Shown one piece after another: positions 1-8,372 of a DNA stretch of 64,000 bases. The notes under the pieces are model-generated. The model worked only from the letters and a program-made list of their open reading frames with translations, ran no database searches and had not been told where the DNA came from. The position numbers and the translations under genes were made by a program. Source of the stretch: Aquabacterium sp. J223 (GTDB lineage Bacteria > Pseudomonadota > Gammaproteobacteria > Burkholderiales > Burkholderiaceae_C); contig NZ_CP088297.1 in assembly GCF_024666615.1 (NCBI RefSeq), positions 3,162,001-3,226,000 on the forward strand, in the 5' to 3' direction. Within the stretch, counting starts at the first letter, position 1. Each line of letters begins with the position of its first letter.

Positions 1-531
1 CACCTCGGCGCGGCCAAGCACACCCTGCAGCGGCTGCCGCGGGATGCGGTTGTCGATGGTGTTGACCACGCCGCCGACCGCGCTGCCGCCGTACAGCAGC
101 GTGGCCGGCCCGCGCAGCACCTCGACCCGCTCCACCGCCAGCGGGTCGACGGCGACGGCGTGGTCGAAGCTCAGGCTGGACGCGTCGAGCTGGGCGCCGC
201 CGTTCTGCAGCACCCGCACCCGGTCGCCGTCGAGGCCGCGGATGACGGGCCGGCTGCTCTGCGGACCGAAGCCGCTGCCGGCCACGCCGGGCAGGCCGTC
301 GAGCAGGTCGCCCAGGGTGGGCGCGCGCTGGCGCAGCAGTTCGTCGCCGGCGAGCACGGACGACGGCTGCACCGGCGAGCGGTCGCGCAGCGGGTTGCCG
401 GTGATGGTGACCTCGTCGGTGCGTGCGGGCGCCGTCTGGGCGAGGACGGAAGGGGCAGGCCCGATCAGCAGGGCGGAGGTGGCGAGGGCCACGGCATGGC
501 GCCGCGGCAGGAAGGTGGTGTTCGTCGACAT
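1..531 (-). CDS. TonB-dependent outer-membrane receptor, N-terminal part (runs off the window)
   Basis: The gene starts at an ATG at 531 and reads leftward out of the window; 177 residues are visible. They show a signal peptide (hydrophobic stretch about residues 13-31, cleavage near VLA/Q), a TonB box DEVTITG at about 39-45, and a complete start of the plug domain with the conserved VIRGLDGDRVRVLQNG and VEVLRGPATLLYGGSAVGGV motifs. These are typical of TonB-dependent transporters that bring metal chelates or siderophores across the outer membrane using the proton-motive force relayed by TonB-ExbBD. The beta-barrel lies outside the window, so the substrate cannot be read. The upstream partner at 685-1074 resembles small proteins often found beside metal receptors, so a metal substrate is an inference only. 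Confidence 0.9.
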   Translation of the reverse strand, partial: MSTNTTFLPRRHAVALATSALLIGPAPSVLAQTAPARTDEVTITGNPLRDRSPVQPSSVLAGDELLRQRAPTLGDLLDGLPGVAGSGFGPQSSRPVIRGLDGDRVRVLQNGGAQLDASSLSFDHAVAVDPLAVERVEVLRGPATLLYGGSAVGGVVNTIDNRIPRQPLQGVLGRAEV

Positions 532-684
532 GAAAGGGCGAAGGCAGGCCGCGAAGGGTCGCGGCGCACGGCGGCCACCGTCCCCTGCGGGGACCGGGCG
601 GCCGAGACCGGCACCCGGGCCCACGGCCGCGGATGCCGAACGGGCACGCCGGCGCGGGGCTCCCCGGCGCGGCGTGCGGCGTCG

Positions 685-1074
685 TCAGCCCTGCCGCGGT
701 GGGGCGCGCGCTTCGTAGGCGGCCGGGGGGGCGGTCGCCAGCCGGGCCTCGACCGGCCTCGCCTCCTCCGCCGCCACCTGCGGCGGCGCCGGCAGCAGCG
801 GTGGCAGGACCACCGGCCCGGCATGGGCCAGCTGGTCGAGGACCTGGCACCACAGGCCGCCTTCGTCGTGGCCAGCGGTGGCCAGCTGGACCCACGGCGA
901 ATCGGCCATCGCCTGCAGCGACGGCAGGCGTCCCGATGGCACGGGCCGGTCCGCCCGGTGCCCTCCGCCGTGCAGCAGCGCCAGCGCCTGCGCCAGCAGC
1001 AGGCACACCGCGGCCAGCCAGATGGCGAGCGGGCGATGACGTCGGACGGCGAATCGGGTGGGCAGGTGCGGCAC
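685..1074 (-). CDS. Small secreted or membrane-anchored protein, DUF2946-like
   Basis: A 129-residue protein encoded just upstream of, and on the same strand as, the TonB-dependent receptor (gap 153 bp). It has one N-terminal hydrophobic segment (about residues 15-34, ALLHGGGH at its end), then a short region with GHDEGGLWCQVLDQLAHAG and a proline- and alanine-rich tail. A histidine near the membrane exit plus one Cys/His cluster is the layout of DUF2946 proteins, which commonly sit next to copper or other metal TonB receptors. The assignment is by pattern and context only; function is unknown. The start at 1074 gives a plausible arginine-rich n-region (MPHLPTRFAVRRHR). Confidence 0.55.
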   Translation of the reverse strand: MPHLPTRFAVRRHRPLAIWLAAVCLLLAQALALLHGGGHRADRPVPSGRLPSLQAMADSPWVQLATAGHDEGGLWCQVLDQLAHAGPVVLPPLLPAPPQVAAEEARPVEARLATAPPAAYEARAPPRQG

Positions 1075-1173
1075 GGCGGTGGGCCGGCGTCCCGTGGGCC
1101 CGACGGGGCGCGGGACGGCGGCGGGGGCCGATGCTAGCCGACGGCGGCGACGCGGCGATGTCCGCCGCGCGGA

Positions 1174-1732
1174 TCAGGCGCCGCGGCGGACGCGCTCGGC
1201 GAAGGTGCGCCTGAACTTCTCCACCTTGGGCGCCACCACGAAGGCGCAGTAGCCCTGGTTCGGATGGCGGGCGAAGTAGTGCTGGTGCTCGTCTTCCGCG
1301 CGGTGGTAATTGGCCACCGCGCAGCTCGGTCACCACCCGGCCGCCCGTCGCCTCCTGCGCCATGCCGATGACCTCGCGCGCCACCTGCTCCTGCTGCGCG
1401 TCGTGGACGTAGATGCCGGAGCGGTACTGCGTGCCGACGTCGTTGCCCTGGCGGTTCAGCGTGGTCGGGTCGTGGATGGTGAAGAAGATCTCGAGGATGT
1501 CGCGGTAGCCGATGCGCGCCGGGTCGAAGCGAAGCCGCACCACCTCGGCGTGGCCGGTGCGGCCGGTGCAGACCTGCTCGTAGGTGGGGGCGGCCGCCTG
1601 GCCGTTGCTGTAGCCGGACTCGACCGACAGCACCCCCTCGACCTGCTCGTACACCGCCTCCAGGCACCAGAAGCAGCCGCCGGCCAGGGTGGCTTCCTCG
1701 ACGGCGGGGGAGGTGGGCGCGGCGGTGGTCAT
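1174..1732 (-). pseudogene. msrA: Peptide-methionine (S)-S-oxide reductase MsrA, frameshifted
   Basis: Reading from the ATG at 1732 gives a normal MsrA N-terminus with the catalytic motif GGCFWC (Cys20, Cys23), GYSNG, the YEQVCTGRTGHAEVV block and HDPTTLNRQGNDVGTQYRS, as far as VVTEL. The frame then breaks at about 1319-1322, and the C-terminal part (NYHRAEDEHQHYF, HPNQGYC, VAPKVEKFR) continues in another frame to a TGA at 1174-1176. Alignment by eye to E. coli MsrA spacing fits loss of two bases in a GC dinucleotide run. A restored protein would be 186 residues. MsrA repairs oxidised methionine in proteins with thioredoxin. It could be a real null allele or a sequence error; both halves look unmutated otherwise. 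Confidence 0.85.
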
Positions 1733-1842
1733 CTCGGTCCTTTCGGTGGCGGGCGGCAGCCCGGCGGCAGCGCATTGTCCGGCGCGTCGCGGCCGGGCCT
1801 CGCCACAATGCGGGCCGACCTCACACCGCGGATGGCTGCCGC

Positions 1843-2661
1843 TTGAACTCGCTCTTCGTCCAGCTCGGCCTGCAGCACTGGAAGCCGCTGCTCACCTCGC
1901 TGCTGTTGCCGCCGGTGCCGTTGCTGCTGTTGCTGCTGGCCGCCGGCGGCCTGCTGTGGCGGCGACGGACGGCGGGCTGGGCGCTGCTGTGGATCGGGGT
2001 GATCGGCCTGTGGCTGAGCACCAGCACGGCGGTGGCCGAGGCCTTGCGCGAGGTGCTGCTGTCGCCCCCGCCCGCCCTCTCCGGCCCGCAGGTCGACGCC
2101 GTCCGCCGCGAGGCGCGGGAACGGCCCACCGCCATCGTCGTCCTCGGTGGCGGCCGCGAGGACTTCGCGCCCGAGTACGCCGGGTCGAGCCTGACCGACA
2201 ACTCGCTGGAACGCCTGCGCTACGGCCTGTGGCTGGCCCGGCGCACCGGCCTGCCGGTGGCCTTCAGCGGCGGGGTGGGCTGGGGCGACGGCGGCGCCGA
2301 CCGGCCGGAGGCCGAGGTGGCCGCCGCCATCGCGGCCGAGGAGTTCGGCCGCCCGCTGCGCTGGGTGGAGTCGGCGTCGCGCGACACCCGCGAGAACGCA
2401 CAGGCCATGCTGCGCCAGCTGCCCGGCGACGGCATCCGCCGGGTGCTGCTGGTCAGCCACGGCTGGCACCTGCCGCGTGCGGTGCGCGCCTTCGAGCAGG
2501 CCGCCGCGCACGCCGGGGTCGCCCTGGCCGTCGTGCCGGCGCCGATCGCCCTGGCCCCTCGCATCCGCCATCCGGTGCTGCGCTGGCTGCCCAGCGGCGA
2601 GGGGTTGGAACTGAGCCGCGCGGTCTGGCGGGAAGCACTCGGCCGGCTGGCCGGCGCTTGA
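1843..2661 (+). CDS. YdcF/DUF218 (ElyC-like) membrane protein
   Basis: A 272-residue protein with a TTG start at 1843. Two N-terminal transmembrane segments (about 15-37 and 43-61) are followed by a DUF218 domain: TAIVVLGGG, then NSLERLRYGLWLARR, DTRENAQAML and LLVSHGWHLPRAVRAFE, the usual signature blocks of the family. In enterobacteria the two-TM members (ElyC/SanA type) affect envelope integrity and peptidoglycan or undecaprenyl-phosphate metabolism; the biochemical reaction is not known. It is transcribed away from msrA, with a gap of 110 bp. The start is uncertain because no ATG or GTG in frame precedes the first membrane segment; TTG keeps the whole segment. Confidence 0.8.
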   Translation: MNSLFVQLGLQHWKPLLTSLLLPPVPLLLLLLAAGGLLWRRRTAGWALLWIGVIGLWLSTSTAVAEALREVLLSPPPALSGPQVDAVRREARERPTAIVVLGGGREDFAPEYAGSSLTDNSLERLRYGLWLARRTGLPVAFSGGVGWGDGGADRPEAEVAAAIAAEEFGRPLRWVESASRDTRENAQAMLRQLPGDGIRRVLLVSHGWHLPRAVRAFEQAAAHAGVALAVVPAPIALAPRIRHPVLRWLPSGEGLELSRAVWREALGRLAGA

Positions 2662-2696
2662 GCACGACGCCGCGACACGGTCCCTGAAACGACAAA

Positions 2697-2722
2697 CCCC
2701 TCCGGTCTTTCGATCGGAGGGG
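2697..2722 (-). terminator. Hairpin, likely minus-strand terminator
   Basis: Perfect 8-bp stem CCCCTCCG / CGGAGGGG with a 10-nt loop. Read on the minus strand it is followed by TTTGTCGTTTC, a moderately T-rich tail, whereas the plus-strand side is not T-rich. It lies downstream of the structured RNA candidate at 2725-2870 and of ubiD, and so could end either transcript. Confidence 0.55.
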
Positions 2723-2724
2723 CG

Positions 2725-2870
2725 GACCGCCGAAGCGGTTGGCGGGGATCCGAGGGGAACTTGGCCTCGGGGCCCCTTGGTGCGCAGGGACTGCGTCACT
2801 CGATGGACCCGATCTGGATCGGGTGAACGGACCTTACGCCTGCACCACCGACCCCTGCAAGCGCGTTGAG
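2725..2870 (-). ncRNA. Structured small RNA candidate, possibly 6S-like
   Basis: The 242-bp gap between the YdcF gene and ubiD holds a long rod-like fold. On the minus strand the bases near 2869-2853 (CAACGCGCTTGCAGGGG) pair with those near 2746-2730 (CCCCGCCAACCGCTTCG), inner GGTGCAGG pairs with CCTGCGCACC, and an apical CCCGAT/ATCGGG hairpin closes the end. The 3' side of the internal loop carries its own small hairpin, and a terminator-like stem follows at 2697-2722. A closing stem, interrupted bubble with a 3' hairpin and apical arm followed by GGGTCCATCGAG resembles 6S RNA, the sigma-70 RNA polymerase mimic. The 5' bubble looks short for 6S. The identity is an inference, and the 5' end is approximate. 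Confidence 0.42.
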
Positions 2871-2903
2871 GCTATTGCGCCCGGACGCACGATCGTGCGC
2901 CGC

Positions 2904-4460
2904 TCATCGGCCCGCCAGCAGCCGACTTGCCAGGTCCTCCATCCTGGCGGTCACCGCCGCGTCCATGGTGATCGGGCGCCCCCATTCCCGCGTGGTCTCG
3001 CCCGGCCACTTGTTCGTCGCGTCCCAGCCCAGCTTGCCGCCCAGGCCGCTGGTCGGCGAGGCGAAGTCGAGGTAGTCGATCGGGGTGTGCTCGACCAGCG
3101 TGGTGTCGCGCACCGGGTCCATGCGGGTGGTGATGGCCCAGACCACGTCCTTCCAGTCGCGGATGTCGACGTCGTCGTCGGTCACCACGATGAACTTGGT
3201 GTACATGAACTGGCGCAGGAAGCTCCACAGCCCGAACATCAGCCGCTTGGCATGGCCGGGGTAGGCCTTGCGGATGGAGATGACGGCCAGCCGGTAGCTG
3301 CAGCCCTCGGGCGGCAGGTAGAAGTCGACGATCTCGGGAAACTGCTTCTGCAGGATGGGCACGAACACCTCGTTCAGCGCCATGCCCAGCACCGCGGGTT
3401 CGTCGGGCGGCTTGCCGGTGTAGGTGGAGTGGTAGACCGCGTCCTCGCGCCGGGTCAGGCGGTCGAGGCGGAAGACGGGGAACCAGTCCTGCTCGTTGTA
3501 GTAGCCGGTGTGGTCGCCGAACGGGCCCTCCAGGGCATGCAGGTAGCCGTTGCGCTCCTTCAAGGGCACGCCGGCCGGGCTGATGCCTTCGAAACCGGGG
3601 GCCGCCGGCGGGATGTGGCCCTCGAGCACGATCTCGGCGCTGGCCGGCACCTGCAGCTTCAGCTCGCCTTCGCCCACGGCGGTGTCGACCACCTCGGTGC
3701 GGCTGCCACGCAGCAGGCCGGCGAACTGGTACTCCGACAGCGTGTCCGGCACGGGCGTCACCGCGCCGAGGATGGTGGCGGGGTCGGCCCCGAGCGCGAC
3801 GGCGATGGGAAACGGCCGGCCGGGATGCGCGATGGCGAAGTCGCGGAAGTCGAGCGCGCCCCCGCGGTGGGCGAGCCAGCGCATGATGACCTCGCGCGGC
3901 CCGATGACCTGCTGGCGGTAGATGCCGAGGTTCTGCCGCAGCCGGGGCGACGGCCCGCCCTGCGGGCCGCGGGTGATCACCAGACCCCAGGTGATCAGCG
4001 GGCCGGCATCGCCGGGCCAGCACCACTGCACCGGCAGCTGGCCCAGGTCCACCTCGTCGCCCTGCAGCACCATGTCCTGGCAGGGGGCGCGGCGCAGTCG
4101 CTGGGGCTTCATGTCCCAGAGCGCCTTCGCGAGCTGCGCGAGACGCCCGGCGTCCTTCAGGCCACGCGGCGGTTCGGGCTCCTTCAGGCTGGCGAGCAGC
4201 CGACCGACCTCCCTCAACTCGGTGGTGTCGTCGGCGCCCATGCCGAGCGCCACCCGCCGCGGCGTGCCGAACAGGTTGCCCAGCACCGGCATGCGACGGC
4301 CGGGCGCCGGCTCGAACCAGAGTGCCGGGCCTCCGCCTCTGAGGACCCGGTCGCACAGGGCCGTCATCTCCAGGTGCGGCGACACCGGCTCGACGACGCG
4401 CCTCAGTTCTCCAAGCCCCTCCAGCTGGCGGACGAAGTCACGCAGGTCGCGGTACTTCAT
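2904..4460 (-). CDS. ubiD: 4-hydroxy-3-polyprenylbenzoate decarboxylase UbiD
   Basis: A 518-residue protein, the normal length for UbiD. It begins [21 protein letters not shown] and contains the family blocks [61 protein letters not shown] and [19 protein letters not shown]. UbiD removes the ring carboxylate of the polyprenylated 4-hydroxybenzoate intermediate in ubiquinone synthesis, using prenylated FMN supplied by UbiX (not in this window). It is a peripheral cytoplasmic enzyme. It is monocistronic here, divergent from the lytic transglycosylase gene, with 253 bp between the starts. The ATG at 4460 matches the conserved N-terminus. Confidence 0.96.
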   Translation of the reverse strand: MKYRDLRDFVRQLEGLGELRRVVEPVSPHLEMTALCDRVLRGGGPALWFEPAPGRRMPVLGNLFGTPRRVALGMGADDTTELREVGRLLASLKEPEPPRGLKDAGRLAQLAKALWDMKPQRLRRAPCQDMVLQGDEVDLGQLPVQWCWPGDAGPLITWGLVITRGPQGGPSPRLRQNLGIYRQQVIGPREVIMRWLAHRGGALDFRDFAIAHPGRPFPIAVALGADPATILGAVTPVPDTLSEYQFAGLLRGSRTEVVDTAVGEGELKLQVPASAEIVLEGHIPPAAPGFEGISPAGVPLKERNGYLHALEGPFGDHTGYYNEQDWFPVFRLDRLTRREDAVYHSTYTGKPPDEPAVLGMALNEVFVPILQKQFPEIVDFYLPPEGCSYRLAVISIRKAYPGHAKRLMFGLWSFLRQFMYTKFIVVTDDDVDIRDWKDVVWAITTRMDPVRDTTLVEHTPIDYLDFASPTSGLGGKLGWDATNKWPGETTREWGRPITMDAAVTARMEDLASRLLAGR

Positions 4461-4493
4461 ATCTGAAAGTAGTCACTTCGCATTTCCTTATTG

Positions 4494-4549
4494 TTGACCG
4501 GTTATGACGGCCCTTCCTAGAATCGTCCCAACCCGTCTACATACGGGTT
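4494..4549 (+). promoter_or_regulatory. Sigma-70-type promoter and leader hairpin before the lytic transglycosylase gene
   Basis: TTGACC at 4494-4499 and TAGAAT at 4518-4523 with an 18-bp spacer form a good plus-strand promoter. Just downstream, at the expected transcript start, lies a perfect 7-bp inverted repeat AACCCGT / ACGGGTT (4530-4549, 6-nt loop), followed by a third AACCCGT. The start codon is about 185 nt further on, so the transcript would carry a long leader. The repeat could be an operator or a 5' stabilising hairpin. It may also influence the divergent ubiD gene. Confidence 0.5.
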
Positions 4550-4713
4550 AACCCGTGGCGCCGAGCAGGTCGTCACGGACCGCTGCCCGTCGCCGCCTTG
4601 TGCACCGTGGGTTTCGCCGGTGTGCTCCAAGGAGAGCGGCCGATTATCGACGTCGTCCTTCGTCGCCTCCCGCCAGGGAGAGACGCCGGGCGGCGACAGA
4701 GAAAGGAAGAACG

Positions 4714-5586
4714 ATGACAGCGCTGCGCCTCCTGAGCCTTTGGGTCGTTGCGGTGGGGACCGGCATCGGCGTGTTCGTGCGCGACGTCGGCCATGGTCTG
4801 CTCGAGGTGGGCCACAACACGCTGGCCGTGGTCGGCCTGACGGTCGTCGCCCTGCTCGCCTTCACCGCCGGCCGCGACGACCTGCGGCATTCGGCCGAAG
4901 AAATGGCCTATGGCTGGCTGCAGGCCCGGCAGGAGGCGAAGGCCGAGCGCAACGGCGACCTGCTGTTCGCGCTGGCCGAGAACAGCGCGGTCACCCGCGC
5001 CACGGCCGCCGACCCGCGGGCGCTCAGCCGCCAGCAGGCCGCCGTCGCCCAGTGGCTGTCGCGCCGCTACCAGGTGGCCCCGGAGCCGCTGAGCCGTCTG
5101 GTGCAGGAGGCCTGGCGCGTGGGCCAGAAGGCGAACCTGGAGCCCACCCTGATCCTGGCCGTGATGGCCATCGAGTCGCGCTTCAATCCCTTCGCCCAGA
5201 GCCCGGTGGGCGCGCAGGGCCTGATGCAGGTGATGACCCGCGTGCACGACGACAAGTACCAGCCCTTCGGCGGCAAGCACGCCGCCTTCGACCCGGTGAC
5301 GAACCTGCGCGTCGGCGTCCAGGTGCTGAAGGACTGCATTGCCCGCGCCGGCAGCCTGGAGGGCGGGCTGCGCCATTACGTCGGCGCGGCCGGCCTGCCC
5401 GACGACGGCGGCTACGGCGGCAAGGTGCTGGCCGAGCAGGGATACCTGCAGCGGGTGGCGGCCGGCAAGTCGGTGCCGGTGACGGCGCCGCTGCCGACCT
5501 TCGTCAAGGCCGACCCGCCCGCGCCGCGAGACGGCACCCCGGCCGTCCCGGCGGCCGACGAGCGCGTCGCCCTGCTCGACCGCTGA
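4714..5586 (+). CDS. Membrane-anchored lytic transglycosylase (SLT domain)
   Basis: A 290-residue protein. The ATG at 4714 is preceded by a good ribosome-binding site (AAAGGAAGAA); upstream in-frame starts lack one. Two hydrophobic stretches (about 5-21 and 35-51) anchor it, then the SLT-type domain shows [19 protein letters not shown] with the likely catalytic Glu at residue 154, followed by [10 protein letters not shown] and a C-terminal block [28 protein letters not shown]. Such enzymes cleave the N-acetylmuramyl-N-acetylglucosamine bond of peptidoglycan to form 1,6-anhydro ends. The C-terminal 50 residues are proline-rich and unstructured. It sits upstream of the ZTP-riboswitch/glyA unit and is probably transcribed separately. 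Confidence 0.85.
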   Translation: MTALRLLSLWVVAVGTGIGVFVRDVGHGLLEVGHNTLAVVGLTVVALLAFTAGRDDLRHSAEEMAYGWLQARQEAKAERNGDLLFALAENSAVTRATAADPRALSRQQAAVAQWLSRRYQVAPEPLSRLVQEAWRVGQKANLEPTLILAVMAIESRFNPFAQSPVGAQGLMQVMTRVHDDKYQPFGGKHAAFDPVTNLRVGVQVLKDCIARAGSLEGGLRHYVGAAGLPDDGGYGGKVLAEQGYLQRVAAGKSVPVTAPLPTFVKADPPAPRDGTPAVPAADERVALLDR

Positions 5587-5621
5587 TCCTGCGCCGCCCG
5601 GAGGGGCCGACGTGCGATTGC

Positions 5622-5764
5622 TACACTGCGCGCCGCGCGACTGGCGATAGGGACCGGCCCGAAAGGCACGGTACCCGAGGTGGATCACCACCGGGGAGCG
5701 CGAAGGCCGCCGCACCGATCCCCGTTGCGTGCCGGCCGCATCAGCCGTTCGCCTGGGCAGCCCT
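5622..5764 (+). promoter_or_regulatory. ZTP/ZMP riboswitch (pfl motif) controlling glyA, with its -10 box
   Basis: A -10 box TACACT (5622-5627) precedes an RNA with the two conserved halves of the pfl motif: the 5' subdomain GCGCGACTGGCGA (5635-5647) with the downstream stem GGTGGATCACCACCGGGGAG, and, after a variable linker, the 3' subdomain with CGTTCGCCTGGGCAGCCC (about 5747-5764). The motif binds ZTP or ZMP (AICAR phosphate), which accumulate when 10-formyl-tetrahydrofolate is short, and switches on one-carbon genes. Its position directly before glyA, which makes 5,10-methylene-THF, is the known arrangement in betaproteobacteria. The expression platform between 5765 and 5840 was not resolved. 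Confidence 0.85.
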
Positions 5765-5840
5765 CAACCCGCCCGCTGCCGTCCGCGTGACGGCCGCCCG
5801 GTGTGGCGCGATGGCCCTTCGTTCTGAAGAGGACTGCCGA

Positions 5841-7091
5841 ATGTTCGACCGTACCCATTCCACGCTTGCCGCCGTCGACCCCGAGGTCTGGGCCGCCGTC
5901 CAGGCCGAGAACCGCCGCCAGGAAGCGCACATCGAGCTCATCGCCAGCGAGAACTACACCTCGCCCGCGGTGATGCAGGCGCAGGGCTCGCAACTCACCA
6001 ACAAGTACGCCGAGGGCTACCCCGGCAAGCGCTACTACGGCGGCTGCGAGCACGTCGACGTGGTCGAGGAACTGGCCATCGCCCGCCTGAAGCAGCTCTT
6101 CGGCGCAGCCCATGCCAACGTGCAGGCCAACTCCGGCTCGCAGGCCAACCAGGCGGTGTTCTTCGGCCTGCTGCAGCCGGGCGACACCATCATGGGCATG
6201 AGCCTGGCCGAAGGCGGGCACCTGACCCACGGCATGCCGCTGAACATGAGCGGCAAGTGGTTCAACGTGGTGAGCTACGGCCTGAACGCCGAGGAGGCCA
6301 TCGACTACGACGCGATGGAGCGGCTGGCCCACGAGAAGAAGCCCAAGCTCATCATCGCCGGTGCCTCGGCCTACAGCCTGCGCATCGACTTCGAGCGTTT
6401 CGCCCGCGTGGCCAAGGCCGTCGGCGCCTACTTCATGGTCGACATGGCGCACTACGCCGGCCTGATCGCCGCCGGCGTCTACCCCAACCCGGTGCCGCAT
6501 GCCGACGTCGTCACCTCGACCACCCACAAGAGCCTGCGCGGCCCGCGCGGCGGTGTGGTGCTGAGCAACGACGAGGCGGTCGCGAAGAAGATCAACAGCG
6601 CCATCTTCCCCGGCATCCAGGGCGGCCCGCTGATGCACGTCATCGCCGGCAAGGCGGTGGCCTTCCAGGAGGCGCTGCAGCCCGAGTTCAAGGCCTACCA
6701 GCAGCAGGTGGTGAAGAACGCCGCCGCGCTGGCCGAGACGCTGGTCGAGCGCGGCCTGCGCATCGTCTCCGGCCGCACCGAGAGCCACGTGATGCTGGTC
6801 GATCTGCGCGCCAAGGGCCTGACGGGCAAGGAAGCCGAGACACTGCTCGGCCTCGCTCACATGACCTGCAACAAGAACGCGATCCCGAACGACCCGCAGA
6901 AGCCGATGGTCACCAGCGGCATCCGCCTGGGGTCGCCGGCGATGACGACCCGGGGCTTCAAGGAAGCGCAGGCGCGGGCCACCGGCCACCTCATCGCGGA
7001 CGTGCTGGACAAGCCTCACGACGAGGCCGTGCTCGCCGAGGTGCGCGCCAAGGTGGCCGCGCTGACGCGCGACTTCCCGGTCTACCGTTGA
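5841..7091 (+). CDS. glyA: Serine hydroxymethyltransferase
   Basis: A 416-residue PLP enzyme converting serine and tetrahydrofolate to glycine and 5,10-methylene-THF; it is cytoplasmic and the main entry of one-carbon units. Visible motifs: [20 protein letters not shown], the PLP-lysine segment [14 protein letters not shown], and [15 protein letters not shown] near the C-terminus. The ATG at 5841 follows GAAGAGGA, a usable ribosome-binding site. Expression is predicted to be controlled by the ZTP riboswitch immediately upstream. nrdR follows after 33 bp, probably in the same transcript. Confidence 0.97.
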   Translation: MFDRTHSTLAAVDPEVWAAVQAENRRQEAHIELIASENYTSPAVMQAQGSQLTNKYAEGYPGKRYYGGCEHVDVVEELAIARLKQLFGAAHANVQANSGSQANQAVFFGLLQPGDTIMGMSLAEGGHLTHGMPLNMSGKWFNVVSYGLNAEEAIDYDAMERLAHEKKPKLIIAGASAYSLRIDFERFARVAKAVGAYFMVDMAHYAGLIAAGVYPNPVPHADVVTSTTHKSLRGPRGGVVLSNDEAVAKKINSAIFPGIQGGPLMHVIAGKAVAFQEALQPEFKAYQQQVVKNAAALAETLVERGLRIVSGRTESHVMLVDLRAKGLTGKEAETLLGLAHMTCNKNAIPNDPQKPMVTSGIRLGSPAMTTRGFKEAQARATGHLIADVLDKPHDEAVLAEVRAKVAALTRDFPVYR

Positions 7092-7124
7092 ACGACGCGC
7101 ACCGCGGACGGGGCTGACGCCGGC

Positions 7125-7568
7125 ATGCGCTGCCCCTTCTGCAGCCACACCGAGACCCAGGTCGTCGAGACCCGGGAATCGGACGAGGGCGACGTGGTGC
7201 GCCGGCGCCGCCGCTGCCTGAAATGCGACAAGCGGGTCACCACCTACGAGCGGCCGGAGATCGCGCTGCCGTCGGTGGTGAAGAAGGACGGCTCGCGCAC
7301 CGACTTCGACCGCGCGAAGCTGCGGGCGTCCATGCTGCTGGCGCTGCGCAAGCGGCCGGTCAGCATGGAACAGGTGGACGCCGCGCTGGAGCGCATCGAG
7401 GACAAGCTGCTGACCAGCGGCGCCCGCGAAGTGGCCTCCTCGCGCCTGGGCGAACACGTGATGCGGGAACTCAAGCGCATCGACAAGGTGGCCTACGTCC
7501 GCTTCGCCTCGGTCTACCGCAGCTTCGAGGACGTGGACGAGTTCCGCCAGCTCATCCGCGACATCTGA
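7125..7568 (+). CDS. nrdR: Transcriptional repressor NrdR
   Basis: A 147-residue protein of the standard NrdR length. The N-terminus [19 protein letters not shown] with a second pair CLKC forms the zinc ribbon that binds NrdR boxes; the rest ([23 protein letters not shown] to the end) is an ATP-cone that senses ATP/dATP. NrdR represses ribonucleotide reductase genes. It follows glyA by 33 bp, a common pairing linking nucleotide and one-carbon supply. Confidence 0.97.
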   Translation: MRCPFCSHTETQVVETRESDEGDVVRRRRRCLKCDKRVTTYERPEIALPSVVKKDGSRTDFDRAKLRASMLLALRKRPVSMEQVDAALERIEDKLLTSGAREVASSRLGEHVMRELKRIDKVAYVRFASVYRSFEDVDEFRQLIRDI

Positions 7569-7590
7569 CCCTCCGCCGGGGGAGGCGCCG

Positions 7591-7661
7591 CCCCCCCCCC
7601 CCCTGCGGGTGCCGCCGGCCGCCCTTCGGGGGACGCGCGGCCGGCGGCCGGTTCCTACAGT
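7591..7661 (+). repeat. C13 homopolymer, 12-bp inverted repeat and putative promoter before the pilin genes
   Basis: The 134-bp gap after nrdR contains an uninterrupted run of 13 C (7591-7603), then a perfect inverted repeat GCCGCCGGCCGC (7611-7622) / GCGGCCGGCGGC (7637-7648) with a 14-nt loop, then a -10-like TACAGT (7656-7661). The -35 region of that promoter would fall inside the inverted repeat. The hairpin may end the glyA-nrdR transcript, although no T-run follows, or influence the pilin promoter. The poly-C tract is of a length that is prone to slippage both in vivo and in sequencing. Confidence 0.5.
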
Positions 7662-7702
7662 GAGGTCCATCCCACCCGATGACCGTCACCCGAGGAGCCG
7701 CC

Positions 7703-8272
7703 ATGACCACCACCATCGCCGCCCGCACCGCCCGCCGTTCGTCGCGCCTCAGCCGCGGGGTGACGATGGTCGAGATGGGCATCGTGCTCGCCATCGTCGC
7801 CGTGCTGTCCTGCGTGGCCGTCGCCAGCACCCGCGGCATGAAGGACCGGCAGCTGCAGCAGGGCGTGGCGGCGGAGCTGGCCGGCGACATCCAGTGGCTG
7901 CGCATGGAGGTCAACAGCCGCGCCCAGCCGCTGCGCCTGACGCTGGACCGCAATGGCCGGGGCAGCTGCTACATGATCCACAGCGGCCCGGCGGACGCCT
8001 GCCGCTGCGAGGCCGACGGCCCGGCGCTGTGCAGCGGCGAGGCGCACCTGCTCAAGGCGGTGTACCTGCCGGCGCAGCTCGGCGTGTCGGTGGCCAAGAT
8101 CGGCACCGGCCGGTCGACCGAGGTGCGGCCGGGCAGGCTGACCTTCTCGCCGACGCTGACGGTGGAGGTGGCCCGCCAGGGCGGCCCGGCGATCCGCCAC
8201 GTCGTCGCCATCACCGGCCGCCTGCGCAGCTGCGCCGAAGGCGGCGCGGTCCAGGGCCTTCCGGCCTGCTGA
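7703..8272 (+). CDS. GspH/FimT-family type IV pseudopilin (first of two)
   Basis: A 189-residue protein. The ATG at 7703 has an AGGAG ribosome-binding site; the ATG at 7679 does not. The prepilin leader (19 residues, Arg-rich) ends in Gly, followed by VTMVEMGIVLAIVAVLSCVAV: Glu at +5 is kept but the usual Phe at +1 is Val. A FimT-like segment QQGVAAELAGDIQWLRMEVNSRAQP follows, and the C-terminal half has six cysteines (SCYM, ACRC, LCSG, a final PAC), suggesting disulfides. It would be a minor pilin cleaved and methylated by PilD and inserted at the pilus tip. It opens the six-gene pilin block and is separated from the next gene by 100 bp. Confidence 0.78.
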   Translation: MTTTIAARTARRSSRLSRGVTMVEMGIVLAIVAVLSCVAVASTRGMKDRQLQQGVAAELAGDIQWLRMEVNSRAQPLRLTLDRNGRGSCYMIHSGPADACRCEADGPALCSGEAHLLKAVYLPAQLGVSVAKIGTGRSTEVRPGRLTFSPTLTVEVARQGGPAIRHVVAITGRLRSCAEGGAVQGLPAC

Positions 8273-8372
8273 CCCCCTTGAACAGGGGGGTGGCCCGGAC
8301 TGGCGGCCATTTGCCCGGGACAAGCGGCACGGCGCCGTGAACCGTGAAGCACCGCACGATACGTTTCGCATC

